Positions 1 to 8,690 of a stretch of 64,000 bases of DNA are shown one piece after another (positions within the stretch are counted from its first letter, which is position 1; every line of letters begins with the position of its first letter). The stretch is from Phytophthora hibernalis. Taxonomy: Eukaryota; Oomycota; Peronosporomycetes; Peronosporales; Peronosporaceae. Made by a program: the position numbers and the translations under genes. Where the stretch lies: contig JAAKBF010000030.1 of assembly GCA_012656075.1 (NCBI GenBank), positions 682,001-746,000 on the forward strand. Direction: 5' to 3'. The notes under the pieces were generated by a model. The model was not told where the DNA came from. It saw only the letters and a program-made list of their open reading frames with translations, and ran no database searches.

Positions 1-107
1 TCGCTTTTTGCGCTCAATGGCGTCATCTTGTATCTGAATGATCATCTCCGATAGCATTCCGATGCTGGTTGCCGGTCTAATTCGATTCTCAAATTGAAAT
101 GAAGAGC

Positions 108-2279
108 TCATTCCGGATGCAGCAGATCGCAGCGATTCTGAATCTTCCGACGACTGCGTGATGGTACCCATGTCATGTTCTCGCACAGTACCGAGAGCTC
201 TCGGAGAGGAAGGAATCGCTGAGGGAAGTGAATAACCACCGACGCTAGGGGTTGACAATTGACTGGAGGGGTTGACGATGAGCTTTCATCTCCATCCTCG
301 GCCGCAATTTCGCGCTTTAGAGCGTCAAGCTTAACCAGCAAGTCGGATAAAATCAACTGGAGTAGTTGATAAGGTACCTCCCAAGTGTACACACTTTCGA
401 TTAGCTCTTCTTCGACCAGCATTTTTCCTTGTGTGCGTTGGGAGGTGGATGCAAGATTGATCATCTGTTGAGCAATCTCCGAGTACACTGACTCATCGCG
501 GGGCGAAGCGTCATCTGCATCAGTATTGTTAATTCCAATATACATGAATGATCGAGTGATGCGCTCAAGCCCGTCAGCAGACATTCCGGCGTGCAAACCT
601 TTCACCTCCGCTTCACATCGAATAACAATTTCACCCGATGATTGCGTCCGAGATAGCGGAGAATACAGCGAAAAAATGGATGCTCGTCCGATTGCGAGTG
701 CTGAGCCCGTCATAAATGACGAAAGCGGAACAAGCGGGTTCCCGACAAGCCACTGGCTATTCAGATCCTCCAGTGAGTTCTCATTTCGAACCGAGTACAC
801 CGAAGCGCGGAGCAAATCGTGTTCGCGCATTTCAACGGCCAACATCATGTGGAAACACGGGTCCTCTGAATGCGAGATCTCGGTTCGTCCAACCTCGGCC
901 AGTGCTACACCTGTCTCCGCGTTCATCAGATGCACCACAACAAACGAGGATGACCTCACCGATGATTTCGAGGGCAGTTTCAAATTGAAGCACTGGAACG
1001 ACAGCCACGCGCACGGCACATTTTGTGAGGCAGTCCGTGCTGGCCATCTCGTGTCGTCGCTCCATGATCCATCGGAGACAGCCACCTGTTTAGCCTGTCG
1101 CTCGTACTCGGAGGCCGACGGCGAATCAGCACTGCTCGTCGAATCGAGCCTTGAGGACCTGCTACTTTGCTCTGCGTTTCCTCCACCCAAATGCTGTCGA
1201 ACCACCAGCTCCAGACGTCGTTTCGCGCGGTCCAACACGCCACTTCCAAGTCCCAGCGACAGCGGACTCGGCCGTCGCCCGACCGTCAAGTACCCTCCCT
1301 TCGATCCCGGAGGCGAGCATGGCGGCGCCGCTTCTCCGTGATCCTTAACCGCAACCAGCAATGGTCTGGGCAGCACTTCATTATCCAGCAGCGGCGTGGC
1401 CTCTGACGTAACTCGTCCATTATTGTAACTCAGACTTCTGCGGGACGGGATCTCAAGCGTGGGTTCGACCTCCCACATGAGCACCATGAAGAGCACGCAG
1501 GGTACGATCTCAGGGATGGCGTAGCCTACAACAACACAAACATCGGGGCTGTGGATATCTCCGCATCCTTGATGCGAGAAAGGCCGCTGGATGTACATGA
1601 CCGTCCGTAGCAGGAAGAGCGCGGCGCACGCGCCCATGACGAGGCCCGTGAAGCGCAGCGCGCGCGTGAGTTTCCTCGCCACGTGGTCGTCCAGTCGTCG
1701 CCGCAGACCGTCGCCCGAGGGCCGCAGCACGCGCTCCACGCGCAGTCGCATCTGCCACGTCGAGTAGAGCAGCCCCAGCGAGCTCACGAGACTGCCGGCG
1801 GCGATGACGAGCACGGGCAACACGCCCGTCCAGAGCGTGGCGCGCTTGAGTCTCTGACGCTTGCTACGGGCCTCAGCCACGGCAGCTTCATGTAGCAAAG
1901 AAAGTCCCAGCACGAAGGCGTAGAAGAGTCCGTTGGCCAGCACGAAGGCCACCCAGATGCGTCTGGAGCGACGACTGACCTTGGGGTTGGCGATGTCGAG
2001 CCACCATAGCGTCTGGAAGAGCACGAGGCTGAAGAACAGACACAGCGCCGCGCGGTTCAGCACGTCGCGCAGCACGCCTTGCCCCACGAAGGACGCGGCC
2101 CGGCACAGCGCGAAGAGCACCATGAGCCGCTGGAACGTACTGCGCTGGAAAGAAGAGGCCTGCGCACGACACGCGGCCACAAGCGCTAGAGACACGTACA
2201 GCGCCACACACAGCAGCTCCAGCGCCGGTGACGCGCGCGGCAGGAACACGAGGCCGTCGTCCGCGTCCGAGGGGGCCAT
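108..2279 (-). CDS. Seven-TM receptor-like protein with C2-like segment (possible GPCR-bigram), incomplete at left edge
   Basis: From the ATG at 2279 the frame gives 723 residues. The first ~275 contain seven hydrophobic segments (about 12-35, 45-65, 72-92, 104-124, 145-168, 205-227, 253-273) separated by Arg-rich loops. A low-complexity linker follows. Residues ~405-560 look like a C2 fold (beta-rich, 'SFVVVHLMNAETG', 'VGNPLVPLSSFM'). Known: oomycetes have GPCR-bigrams, seven-TM proteins fused to signalling domains, including inositol-polyphosphate phosphatase types. A C2 after seven TMs could be the start of an INPP4-like half; this is inference, since no phosphatase motif is in the window. 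The frame stops at 108, but from about 200 to 1 another minus frame reads as convincing coding sequence ('IRPATSIGMLSEMIIQIQDD'). A short unrecognised intron or a frameshift is therefore likely near 170-240, and the gene continues to the left. The upstream in-frame extension to 2543 is AT-rich and not protein-like, so 2279 is preferred. Confidence 0.65.
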   Translation of the reverse strand: MAPSDADDGLVFLPRASPALELLCVALYVSLALVAACRAQASSFQRSTFQRLMVLFALCRAASFVGQGVLRDVLNRAALCLFFSLVLFQTLWWLDIANPKVSRRSRRIWVAFVLANGLFYAFVLGLSLLHEAAVAEARSKRQRLKRATLWTGVLPVLVIAAGSLVSSLGLLYSTWQMRLRVERVLRPSGDGLRRRLDDHVARKLTRALRFTGLVMGACAALFLLRTVMYIQRPFSHQGCGDIHSPDVCVVVGYAIPEIVPCVLFMVLMWEVEPTLEIPSRRSLSYNNGRVTSEATPLLDNEVLPRPLLVAVKDHGEAAPPCSPPGSKGGYLTVGRRPSPLSLGLGSGVLDRAKRRLELVVRQHLGGGNAEQSSRSSRLDSTSSADSPSASEYERQAKQVAVSDGSWSDDTRWPARTASQNVPCAWLSFQCFNLKLPSKSSVRSSSFVVVHLMNAETGVALAEVGRTEISHSEDPCFHMMLAVEMREHDLLRASVYSVRNENSLEDLNSQWLVGNPLVPLSSFMTGSALAIGRASIFSLYSPLSRTQSSGEIVIRCEAEVKGLHAGMSADGLERITRSFMYIGINNTDADDASPRDESVYSEIAQQMINLASTSQRTQGKMLVEEELIESVYTWEVPYQLLQLILSDLLVKLDALKREIAAEDGDESSSSTPPVNCQPLASVVIHFPQRFLPLRELSVLCENMTWVPSRSRRKIQNRCDLLHPE

Positions 2280-2802
2280 GGGCGCATGCGGAATGGAAGG
2301 AGCGACGGATCGAAGGACCAACACTCTGTGATGAGATATGACGGTGGATGGGGAGATGAGGGATGGAAGGGGATTGATAGGGGAAAGGTGGAGGAGGTGA
2401 TAGAGTGGGATATTACATGTGGAAGGTTGTGGGTCGTTGCGGAAAGGAGCACGGTACTTCTTTTCGAAATCTGCGAAGTTGCAAAGTCGGAGCGGTTTGT
2501 TATCCGCAACAATGCGAGTCAAAACTGGTGGGTGAGTCAGCATTCAACCAAGTGCCGTGGACAAAACATCTCAACGTTTCCTTACAATGAAAACCACGAC
2601 AATAGCGAGCGTTTAAGGTAGCAAGAGCACACCTTGTAGAAACAAGCGCACAATGCAGTCCAATTAGCAGCAAGTAGTTCTTGCGCCGATCTTCCAATTG
2701 CCAGTGCTATATAATACCAGCAAGAATTTCTATAATACCGGTAGCCATCAAAACAATGTGCAACAGTCACAGATTCCCAAAATGAAGAAACATATCATAT
2801 GC
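2280..2802. other. Intergenic spacer before the large palindrome
   Basis: This holds the upstream region of the seven-TM gene and single-copy AT-rich DNA up to the outer edge of the palindrome. Short reading frames overlap on both strands with no recognisable protein. One TACCGGTA palindrome lies at 2736-2743. Confidence 0.5.
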
Positions 2803-2977
2803 ATGAACCTTCATTACAAAAGTTTATAACGCTACATCGATCGACAGATCCGTCGGAGCTGCCTGCTGAAGCAGCGTACTTGATTCGGAGACAAGTTGAT
2901 TCGTCAAGCTACCGGTACTCATCCTCTTATTGAAGACCTGGGATGCTTGACGTGACGCCGACAACAGTCGAAGCTGT

Positions 2978-3334
2978 TTACAGCGAAGCGCACGTAGCCG
3001 AGAAGCCGTTAGCGTACGAGTACACGTTGAGCACCAGGCCGCTTGTGGGCACCGTCAGCTCACAGTCGGGCGGGTTCAGCGACACGATCCTGTTGATCAT
3101 CGTGTTGCACGCCGTGGACCCACACATGAGCGTGTACTGCGCCGTGGTGGGCAACGCCGTGGCCGTCAGCATCGAGTAGCCAGAGTCCGTCGAGCACTGG
3201 TTGAACGACGAGTCCGACAGGATGCTCACGAGCGCCACGTACGCAGCCGTCTGCTGGGTCGTGGTGCACGTGATGGCGGAGGTGGATCCAACGAGGGCGG
3301 CGACGGTGGCAGCGAACAGAGCGCGGAAGTTCAT
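2978..3334 (-). CDS. Alpha (acidic) elicitin, left-arm copy
   Basis: A 118-residue precursor with a 20-residue signal peptide ending STSA and a 98-residue mature domain, the standard length of canonical elicitins. Cysteines fall at mature positions 3, 27, 51, 56, 71 and 95, the invariant three-disulphide pattern. Val13 places it with alpha/acidic rather than basic elicitins. Tyr47 and Tyr87, which line the sterol pocket in the family, are present. Known role: secreted sterol carriers that scavenge host sterols and trigger hypersensitive responses in some plants. The ATG at 3334 is chosen over the in-frame ATG at 3376 because the signal peptide begins there and the core promoter overlaps 3376. 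The translation is identical to the right-arm copy at 11595-11951. Confidence 0.96.
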   Translation of the reverse strand: MNFRALFAATVAALVGSTSAITCTTTQQTAAYVALVSILSDSSFNQCSTDSGYSMLTATALPTTAQYTLMCGSTACNTMINRIVSLNPPDCELTVPTSGLVLNVYSYANGFSATCASL

Positions 3335-3365
3335 CTTGGAGGTGGTGGGGAGTGTGGGTGACAGA

Positions 3366-3381
3366 GCAAATTGCACAATGG
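3366..3381 (-). promoter_or_regulatory. Oomycete core promoter (Inr/FPR-like) of the left alpha elicitin
   Basis: On the minus strand this reads as a CCATTGT initiator-like stretch followed by GCAATTTGC, matching the oomycete pattern (TCAYTYY initiator followed directly by an FPR CAWTTTNYY). It lies about 35-45 bases before the ATG. The same composite recurs before the other elicitin genes here. Confidence 0.7.
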
Positions 3382-4895
3382 CTCTCAGCTTGGTTCGGAG
3401 TGCGTGGGTGTTGCATGGATATATTGACGTGATACAGTAGCCGCTGCACTGTTGCCTCGGGACTGCTCGAACGGCAAAGCTCTCGATCTACCCAAGCACG
3501 CCGGTGCTTTCGGCGACTGGAAAGAGATGTCCGCGTCAGCAGATTGGTATCCTGGCTGCCGACGAGAGAAGGGCGTCATCTGGTCCTGCAACAGAGGAAC
3601 GGCGCTTGCACGAGAGAGGATCCGCTTGGCCTGGCTGTGAAAGCGTCCACATCGCACAAGAGGCGACTTTCGCGACGCGGATGGAAACGATCTTGAGCCG
3701 CCAGTGGCGAGTGTGCACGCCAACCGCTTTTGTACACGATCGATAGCTCTGATCGATTTCAATGTTGTTGGCAACTCGCCGCTGATTCAGCTCTGCATCA
3801 ATGCTACCCGCATGAGCCAAGGTTCGGAAGCAACTCGTCCTCAGTGACGGGGATGGCAGGTCGCCACGCTGTCCGAAATGCACTCCTGTCCCAGAGCAGT
3901 TTCTCGCATCGCCTGCAGCTCGCTGCGTCTCCGGTTTGTTTTGTTGAGCAATGGTCGCCGACTGGCAGGATACACGTTGCCACTCTACGGACTCAGCACC
4001 GTAGAAGAGGCGCAGACCTTTGTCACGCGTCACGTTGTCTTAACACGAATGCTGCTTGAAGGGATCCGTTGCCTAACGCCACAAGCACTGCTCGGAGCAG
4101 CGCTCCTGCTTGGGATAGCTTTTGCGTCGCTAGGCAACAACGACTCGTTGTTGTCAACGAGCAACCCGAGATGGAAGGATGGATACGCCGCCAACGAATC
4201 GCTGTCTTCATCCTGCACGCACTTTTGCCAGCGATGTCAGACACACAGCGCTGGCCAAATGAACGTGAGCGCGTGCTGTTGCCCGGTTCAATTGCATTCA
4301 TTTTCGCTGTCCAGGATCAAGGACGAATTTGAGATTCTACCACTTGTTGTTGTTGTTGCTCGCTACGATAAAATCGCAGTCACTTCAACTTGAAGTGGAT
4401 CTCCGTATCTTTCTTTTTCGGTGCTCGAAGTTCGAGTCGAACAGGCATGGGGGCACTTGCATTGAGTGTCAATAACGGATAGATCGATCTCAAAAACCCT
4501 TACCTAGTGTGCACACAGCGTCAAGCTTCGAGGACCTTCACATGGCGCCCCACGCATTATCCACGCAGCCGGTTGCAAGGCCACTAGCAAAAACAGCAAT
4601 ATGCCACCGTTCATCAACAACGTCATCAACAGCATGCAACAGCACCAAACACCAAGAAATCGTGAAAAACAAAAACATCGATTCCTTTATTCATTCACTA
4701 CCATTTGTTCGTAAAGCTCGCCAGAGTCAAGCAGGCGAGACATTCGGTAAAAAGCGCTTGCTGCTTCTGTCTGGCCAGGAAGGAGAATCGACCGGGGCAG
4801 CACGAGACGAGTACAAAGGTCATTAAACAACTCAAACGGCTGTACATCCTTGGGGCCCGCAGCACCGCCCGTCGTCGTGCACGATCCACTTACGC
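3382..4895. other. Spacer between left alpha and highly acidic elicitins, with one weak ORF
   Basis: About 1.5 kb with no recognised gene. A 171-codon plus-strand frame (3878-4393) contains one hydrophobic stretch ('LLGAALLLGIAF') and differs from its right-arm mirror (10536-11051) by one residue, Ile versus Thr. I could not link it to any family. A long minus-strand frame overlaps it, so coding status is doubtful. The 3' flank of the highly acidic gene lies near 4680-4895 and contains an AATAAA-type signal (4686-4691 region, minus strand). Confidence 0.3.
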
Positions 4896-5264
4896 TTAGG
4901 CAGACGACGACAGAGACGCGCACGTCGACGCGAAGCCGTTCGCGTACGTATACACATCAAGGACCAGACCGCTCGTCGGCACCGTCAGGTCGCAGTCGGG
5001 CGGGTTCAGCGCGATGATCTCCTCAATCATCTCCTGGCACGCCGTCGACTCGCACATGAGCTCGTACTGGGCAGTCGTCGGCAGCGCCGTGGCCGTTAGC
5101 ATGGAGTAGCCAGAGTCGCTGGCGCACGTCGAGAAGGACGATTCTGACAGGATACTCACGAGCGCCACGTACGCGGCGGTCTGCTGAGTGGTGGTGCAGG
5201 CCGTGGCGGAGACGGATCCGACGAGAGCGGCGGCGGTGGCGACGAGAAGAGCGGTGAACTGCAT
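4896..5264 (-). CDS. Highly acidic elicitin, left-arm copy
   Basis: A 122-residue precursor with a 20-residue signal (ending GSVSA) and a 102-residue mature protein, four residues longer than the canonical 98 because of a short Ser-rich C-terminal extension (SSSA). The six cysteines keep the 3/27/51/56/71/95 spacing. Acidic residues cluster around 'QYELMCESTACQEMIEEI', the mark of the highly acidic elicitin (HAE) subgroup. Start chosen at 5264 because the ATG at 5366 lies upstream of the promoter element. Same protein as 9665-10033. Expected to be secreted and to bind sterol like other elicitins. Confidence 0.95.
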   Translation of the reverse strand: MQFTALLVATAAALVGSVSATACTTTQQTAAYVALVSILSESSFSTCASDSGYSMLTATALPTTAQYELMCESTACQEMIEEIIALNPPDCDLTVPTSGLVLDVYTYANGFASTCASLSSSA

Positions 5265-5304
5265 CTTGGTGGTGGAGAAGGAGGTCGAGTCTTGTGGTTG
5301 GCAA

Positions 5305-5321
5305 GGAAAATTGTGGAATGA
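5305..5321 (-). promoter_or_regulatory. Core promoter (Inr/FPR) of the left highly acidic elicitin
   Basis: Minus-strand TCATTCC followed by ACAATTTTCC, a good match to the oomycete initiator plus FPR composite, about 40-55 bases before the ATG at 5264. Mirrored at 9608-9624. Confidence 0.75.
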
Positions 5322-5393
5322 GGAGGACTGCGGGTCCGTGCGAAGCGTGTATGTCATCGCCTTCATCTGTACGATCGGATGTCACGGCACGAG

Positions 5394-5561
5394 TTACTGA
5401 AGGCAGACCTCGTAGTCGTTAACAACGGTGTATCCGAAGTGCTGGGCTAGGTAGTCATATTGGCGGTGACTCTTGTCCAGCAACTCCTTTGGTGCTAGTC
5501 TAGTCCTGCTGAAGTGGGGGATGTGGTGTCGCAGCGGCGGCATGCCAGGCGTATCTTTCAT
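5394..5561 (-). other. Short protein-like ORF or coding relic, left-arm copy
   Basis: Mirror of 9368-9535. The 55-codon frame ends with a well-formed segment ('YDYLAQHFGYTVVNDYE'). It lies in the spacer between two elicitin genes. See the right-arm entry for the reading. No family was recognised. Confidence 0.25.
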
Positions 5562-6237
5562 CAGACGCAGCGAAGCTTCTCGTCAATCTCGGTCGATCCA
5601 GCACTAGGAGCAGTCTCGACGAAGGCAAGATAGGACAAGAAGACAGGTGGGGGCAGTCGCCTAGTTTCGCCGTTTGCTGTGCGTGCAGGTTGATGCGATT
5701 CATGACGTTAGCGATCTTGTGCAGACACCACTTCGTATTCATTGAAGTACTTAGCACTTTCGCTGTTCGTGGCCCCATAGCGCTTCGTCTGCCTGGACGA
5801 GCATTGATACTGTAGCCTTCAAAAGTGAGGGGTCTGTACATGTACACACACTCGCAGGTGCAAATGCGTCAACCGAGCGATAAACCACATGCATTGTCCT
5901 AACCGCTTTTGTATTCGGGGTAGGGTACAGAACTATGGATACCAATGCTGTCGTCTCGAGACTGCATCGATAACCACCGAAGCTCGACCTCCGCCAACGA
6001 TTACATGTATCCCGACCGAAACACAACTGACGAGATCATATACCTAATAGCTAAAACAGCAACATTCGTATTCACTTCGCCCGCGAGCTTGGAAAGCAAC
6101 GCTAAACAATTGGACGGGATACAGGATCCCGCTAAAATACAGCCTATGAGCGCTTCCTGTCGTTTTTCGGAAGCTAAGGTCCGAAGGTCTTTGAGCCAGG
6201 CACCTGCTCCATCGGAGACGGCAGCTCGAGTCGACGC
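5562..6237. other. Spacer between highly acidic and basic elicitins, left arm
   Basis: No supported gene. It includes the single-base loss near 6150 (CC here, CCC in the mirror near 8771-8774 region) that lengthens a non-coding frame relative to the right arm. Low-scoring ORFs on both strands look like chance frames. Confidence 0.4.
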
Positions 6238-6593
6238 TTACAGTGCCGAGCACTTGGACGAGAAGCCGTTCGCGTACGTGTACACGTCCAGCACGAGGCC
6301 GCTCGTGGGAACAGTCAAGGCACAGTGAGGTGGCTTGAGCGCCACAATCTTCTTGATCATCGTTCTGCATGCCGTCGACGCGCACATGCGCTTGTACTGC
6401 GTCGCGGTGGGAAGCGCCTTGGCCGACAGCATCGAATAGCCCGAGTCCTTGGAGCACTTCGAGAACGATGACTCAGAGAGGACACTCACGAGCGTCGAGT
6501 ACGCAGCGGTCTGCTGGTGGGGGTGCATACAGTGGCGTTGGTGGAGCCGACCAGGGCAGCGGCGACGACAACGAGCAGTGCGGTGAAGTTCAT
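6238..6593 (-). pseudogene. Basic-type elicitin, left-arm copy, frameshifted
   Basis: Mirror of the intact gene at 8334-8690, but one C is missing from a short C tract near 6516-6517, just after the first mature cysteine codon. The signal-peptide half (from ATG 6593) and the body (from 'QQTAAYSTLVSVL' to the stop at 6238) are therefore in different frames. The other five cysteine codons remain. The lesion could be a true inactivation or a homopolymer consensus error, because the rest of the gene is unchanged. If real, the product would be a truncated secreted peptide without the elicitin fold. Confidence 0.85.
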
Positions 6594-6628
6594 CTAGGTG
6601 GTGGTGGGGGACTTCGTGTGAGTGCTGA

Positions 6629-6644
6629 GCAAATTGCAGAATGA
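6629..6644 (-). promoter_or_regulatory. Core promoter of the left basic elicitin
   Basis: Minus-strand TCATTCTGCAATTTGC, an excellent initiator plus FPR match, about 36-51 bases before the ATG at 6593. It is intact although the gene behind it is frameshifted. Confidence 0.75.
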
Positions 6645-7019
6645 ACGAGAGGAACATTGAGGATTGAAAGCAAATGGCTTGCGTCCCGAATGGACTTCCA
6701 GTGTTGTGGCGGGCGATCGTCTTCAGTCTGGCACAGGTGGAAAGGCGAACAGGATCCAGTCCCGAACAGCTTTTTGACAGTTTGCATCCCGGATACAGTT
6801 GGGATTCGTGTGTGTTAATTTGAATGCCACATAAGCTTATAATATGGATATAAGTTAGCGGTAGCAACGCGGTGCCTACATACGAGACCGAGGACTTTCG
6901 TGCGGTGCGGTAGAACTACTAGCAGGGGACACACGAGTGTAACATGCAAGCAAGAGCACACTGCACCGGAGGGTCTTTGACATGTATGTACGTGTACCGG
7001 TACATACAACCGTTGTTTG

Positions 7020-7101
7020 CGAAAAAGTATCAACATTTCAGCATTACGTTGTAATTGTTGATACTTGTTTTCAACTTAATGCTGAAATGTTGATACTTTT
7101 T
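7020..7101 (+). repeat. 82-bp terminal-inverted-repeat-like element, copy 1
   Basis: Begins with AAAAAGTATCAACATTTCAG and ends with its complement (CTGAAATGTTGATACTTTTT), so one copy can fold on itself. It is followed at 7103 by a third version of the same terminal sequence. The reverse complement of the whole element is at 7501-7582. The design resembles a small MITE-like element. Confidence 0.7.
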
Positions 7102-7102
7102 T

Positions 7103-7372
7103 CAACGTAATGCTGAAATGTTGATACTTTTTTGCTAAGATAACTTACTGATGCAAGCGATTGCCGTGTTCAACGATGGATCAACAACATACCAATAATG
7201 GAAATGTATTACGTGGCGAACGGTGCTGACAGGAACCACGCACTCGGCTTCACGGTGGATGATCTGTATAAGCTTAGTTGAATCCGTTGCAGACCAGATT
7301 GCTGCAGGCTTGGATACACGATCGCCTCAGAAATGCGGCTGCAAGCCTTTGGCAAGATTATGGCGTTCATTC
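7103..7372 (+). repeat. 270-bp direct repeat, copy 1
   Basis: Repeated at 7552-7821 with an offset of 449. It starts with the hairpin terminus (CAACGTAATGCTGAAATG) and ends at 'ggcgttcattc'. A partial copy of its 3' part (matching 7238-7362) follows at 7375-7499. Confidence 0.85.
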
Positions 7373-7374
7373 AT

Positions 7375-7499
7375 ACGCACTCGGCTTCACGGTGGATGAT
7401 CTGTATAAGCTTAGTTGAATCCGTTGCAGACCAGATTGCTGCAGGCTTGGATACACGATCGCCTCAGAAATGCGGCTGCAAGCCTTTGGCAAGATTATG
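7375..7499 (+). repeat. 125-bp partial copy of the 270-bp repeat
   Basis: Matches 7238-7362 with offset 137, from 'acgcactcggcttcac' to 'gcaagattatg'. It is directly followed by the inverted copy of the 82-bp element, as if that element had inserted into this repeat. Confidence 0.85.
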
Positions 7500-7500
7500 A

Positions 7501-7582
7501 AAAAAAGTATCAACATTTCAGCATTAAGTTGAAAACAAGTATCAACAATTACAACGTAATGCTGAAATGTTGATACTTTTTT
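7501..7582 (-). repeat. 82-bp inverted-repeat-like element, copy 2 (inverted)
   Basis: Reverse complement of 7020-7101. Its last 31 bases are also the first bases of the second 270-bp repeat. Confidence 0.75.
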
Positions 7583-7821
7583 GCTAAGATAACTTACTGA
7601 TGCAAGCGATTGCCGTGTTCAACGATGGATCAACAACATACCAATAATGGAAATGTATTACGTGGCGAACGGTGCTGACAGGAACCACGCACTCGGCTTC
7701 ACGGTGGATGATCTGTATAAGCTTAGTTGAATCCGTTGCAGACCAGATTGCTGCAGGCTTGGATACACGATCGCCTCAGAAATGCGGCTGCAAGCCTTTG
7801 GCAAGATTATGGCGTTCATTC
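7552..7821 (+). repeat. 270-bp direct repeat, copy 2
   Basis: Matches 7103-7372. After 7821 the sequence diverges into AT-rich single-copy DNA. Confidence 0.85.
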
Positions 7822-8282
7822 TCAGCGTGTAAATGTAAGCTCTGAATACAGGAAGCTTGCCGTTACCGGTACAGCAAGCTTCTTATTAAAAAACTGCAAT
7901 GCAGTTCTACATGTAGCGTCACCGGTACTGTCAAAGCGATTTTCATGTAAAATGTTATTAATAGCTGGATCCATGCTGTACATGCAGCGATAAACGCCGG
8001 GGTACATGTATCGAGATACTAAAGTGCGTCCAACTTCAGCGCTGATGGCGCCATTGCACGATATACTGTTCATGTATCCATAGGATACATGTAGGTTGGT
8101 CCAAATTGGACCAGCGTATTGAGCTCAAGGACGGTGAGGATTGTAGCTGTCAAAAAGCTGTTCGGGACTGGATCCCGTTCGCCTTTCCACCTGTGCCAGA
8201 CTGAAGACGATCGCCCGCCACAACACTGGAAGTCCATTCGGGACGCAAGCCATTTGCTTTCAATCCTCAATGTCCCTCTCGT

Positions 8283-8298
8283 TCATTCTGCAATTTGC
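8283..8298 (+). promoter_or_regulatory. Core promoter of the right basic elicitin
   Basis: TCATTCTGCAATTTGC, an initiator plus FPR composite, about 36-51 bases before the ATG at 8334. Confidence 0.78.
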
Positions 8299-8333
8299 TC
8301 AGCACTCACACGAAGTCCCCCACCACCACCTAG

Positions 8334-8690
8334 ATGAACTTCACCGCACTGCTCGTTGTCGTCGCCGCTGCCCTGGTCGGCTCCACCAACGCCACTGTAT
8401 GCACCCCCACCCAGCAGACCGCTGCGTACTCGACGCTCGTGAGTGTCCTCTCTGAGTCATCGTTCTCGAAGTGCTCCAAGGACTCGGGCTATTCGATGCT
8501 GTCGGCCAAGGCGCTTCCCACCGCGACGCAGTACAAGCGCATGTGCGCGTCGACGGCATGCAGAACGATGATCAAGAAGATTGTGGCGCTCAAGCCACCT
8601 CACTGTGCCTTGACTGTTCCCACGAGCGGCCTCGTGCTGGACGTGTACACGTACGCGAACGGCTTCTCGTCCAAGTGCTCGGCACTGTAA
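8334..8690 (+). CDS. Basic-type elicitin, intact right-arm copy
   Basis: A 118-residue precursor with a 20-residue signal (ending GSTNA) and a 98-residue mature domain with cysteines at 3, 27, 51, 56, 71 and 95. Lys/Arg are abundant ('QYKRMCASTACRTMIKKI'), as in basic elicitins, which are typically the more necrosis-active class. Two oddities: residue 13 is Ser rather than the Lys usual in basic or Val in acidic forms, and the normally conserved Asp before Cys71 is His ('LKPPHC'). Tyr47 and Tyr87 are kept, so sterol binding is plausible. The left-arm mirror is frameshifted, leaving this as the only intact basic copy in the window. Confidence 0.95.
   Translation: MNFTALLVVVAAALVGSTNATVCTPTQQTAAYSTLVSVLSESSFSKCSKDSGYSMLSAKALPTATQYKRMCASTACRTMIKKIVALKPPHCALTVPTSGLVLDVYTYANGFSSKCSAL

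Larger units (their letters stand above)
2803..6780 (+). repeat. Left arm of ~3.98-kb inverted repeat (palindrome P1)
   Basis: Reverse complement of 8147-12126. Paired positions sum to 14929 in the outer part, 14928 after one single-base loss near 6150 and 14927 after another near 6517. Homology starts abruptly at 2803 (2802 no longer pairs) and ends at 6780, just after 'tttttgacag'. The arm carries three elicitin loci transcribed leftward. I spotted five small differences from the right arm: the two one-base losses and three substitutions (about 4061, 6653, 6751). Confidence 0.95.
6781..8146. repeat. Single-copy core of palindrome P1, built from smaller repeats
   Basis: The 1.37-kb loop between the arms. 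It contains an 82-bp inverted pair (7020-7101 and 7501-7582), 270-bp direct repeats (7103-7372 and 7552-7821) and a 125-bp partial copy (7375-7499). The flanks are AT-rich with GTACCGGTAC and ACATGTA palindromes. No protein is recognisable. The inverted pair is symmetric about a different point (sum 14602) from the main palindrome, so the core is a separate structure. Confidence 0.85.

Noticed and set aside
526..1341. 271-codon plus-strand ORF opposite the seven-TM gene
   Set aside because: Shadow frame; the minus strand shows TM segments and a C2-like region while this frame shows no protein features.
3060..3449. Long minus-strand frames overlapping the elicitin genes in other phases (also 5023-5385, 9544-9906, 11480-11869)
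   Set aside because: They exist only because the GC-rich elicitin codons leave other frames open; they are rich in Arg/His with no domain.
3878..4393. 171-codon ORF with a hydrophobic stretch, mirrored at 10536-11051
   Set aside because: Not annotated as a gene: no family match, competing frames on the other strand, no core promoter element at its start. Kept only as a note in the spacer entry.
7020..7822. Integron-like or phage-attachment structure in the palindrome core
   Set aside because: No integrase or att-type core; eukaryotic context. The repeats fit MITE-like hairpins better.
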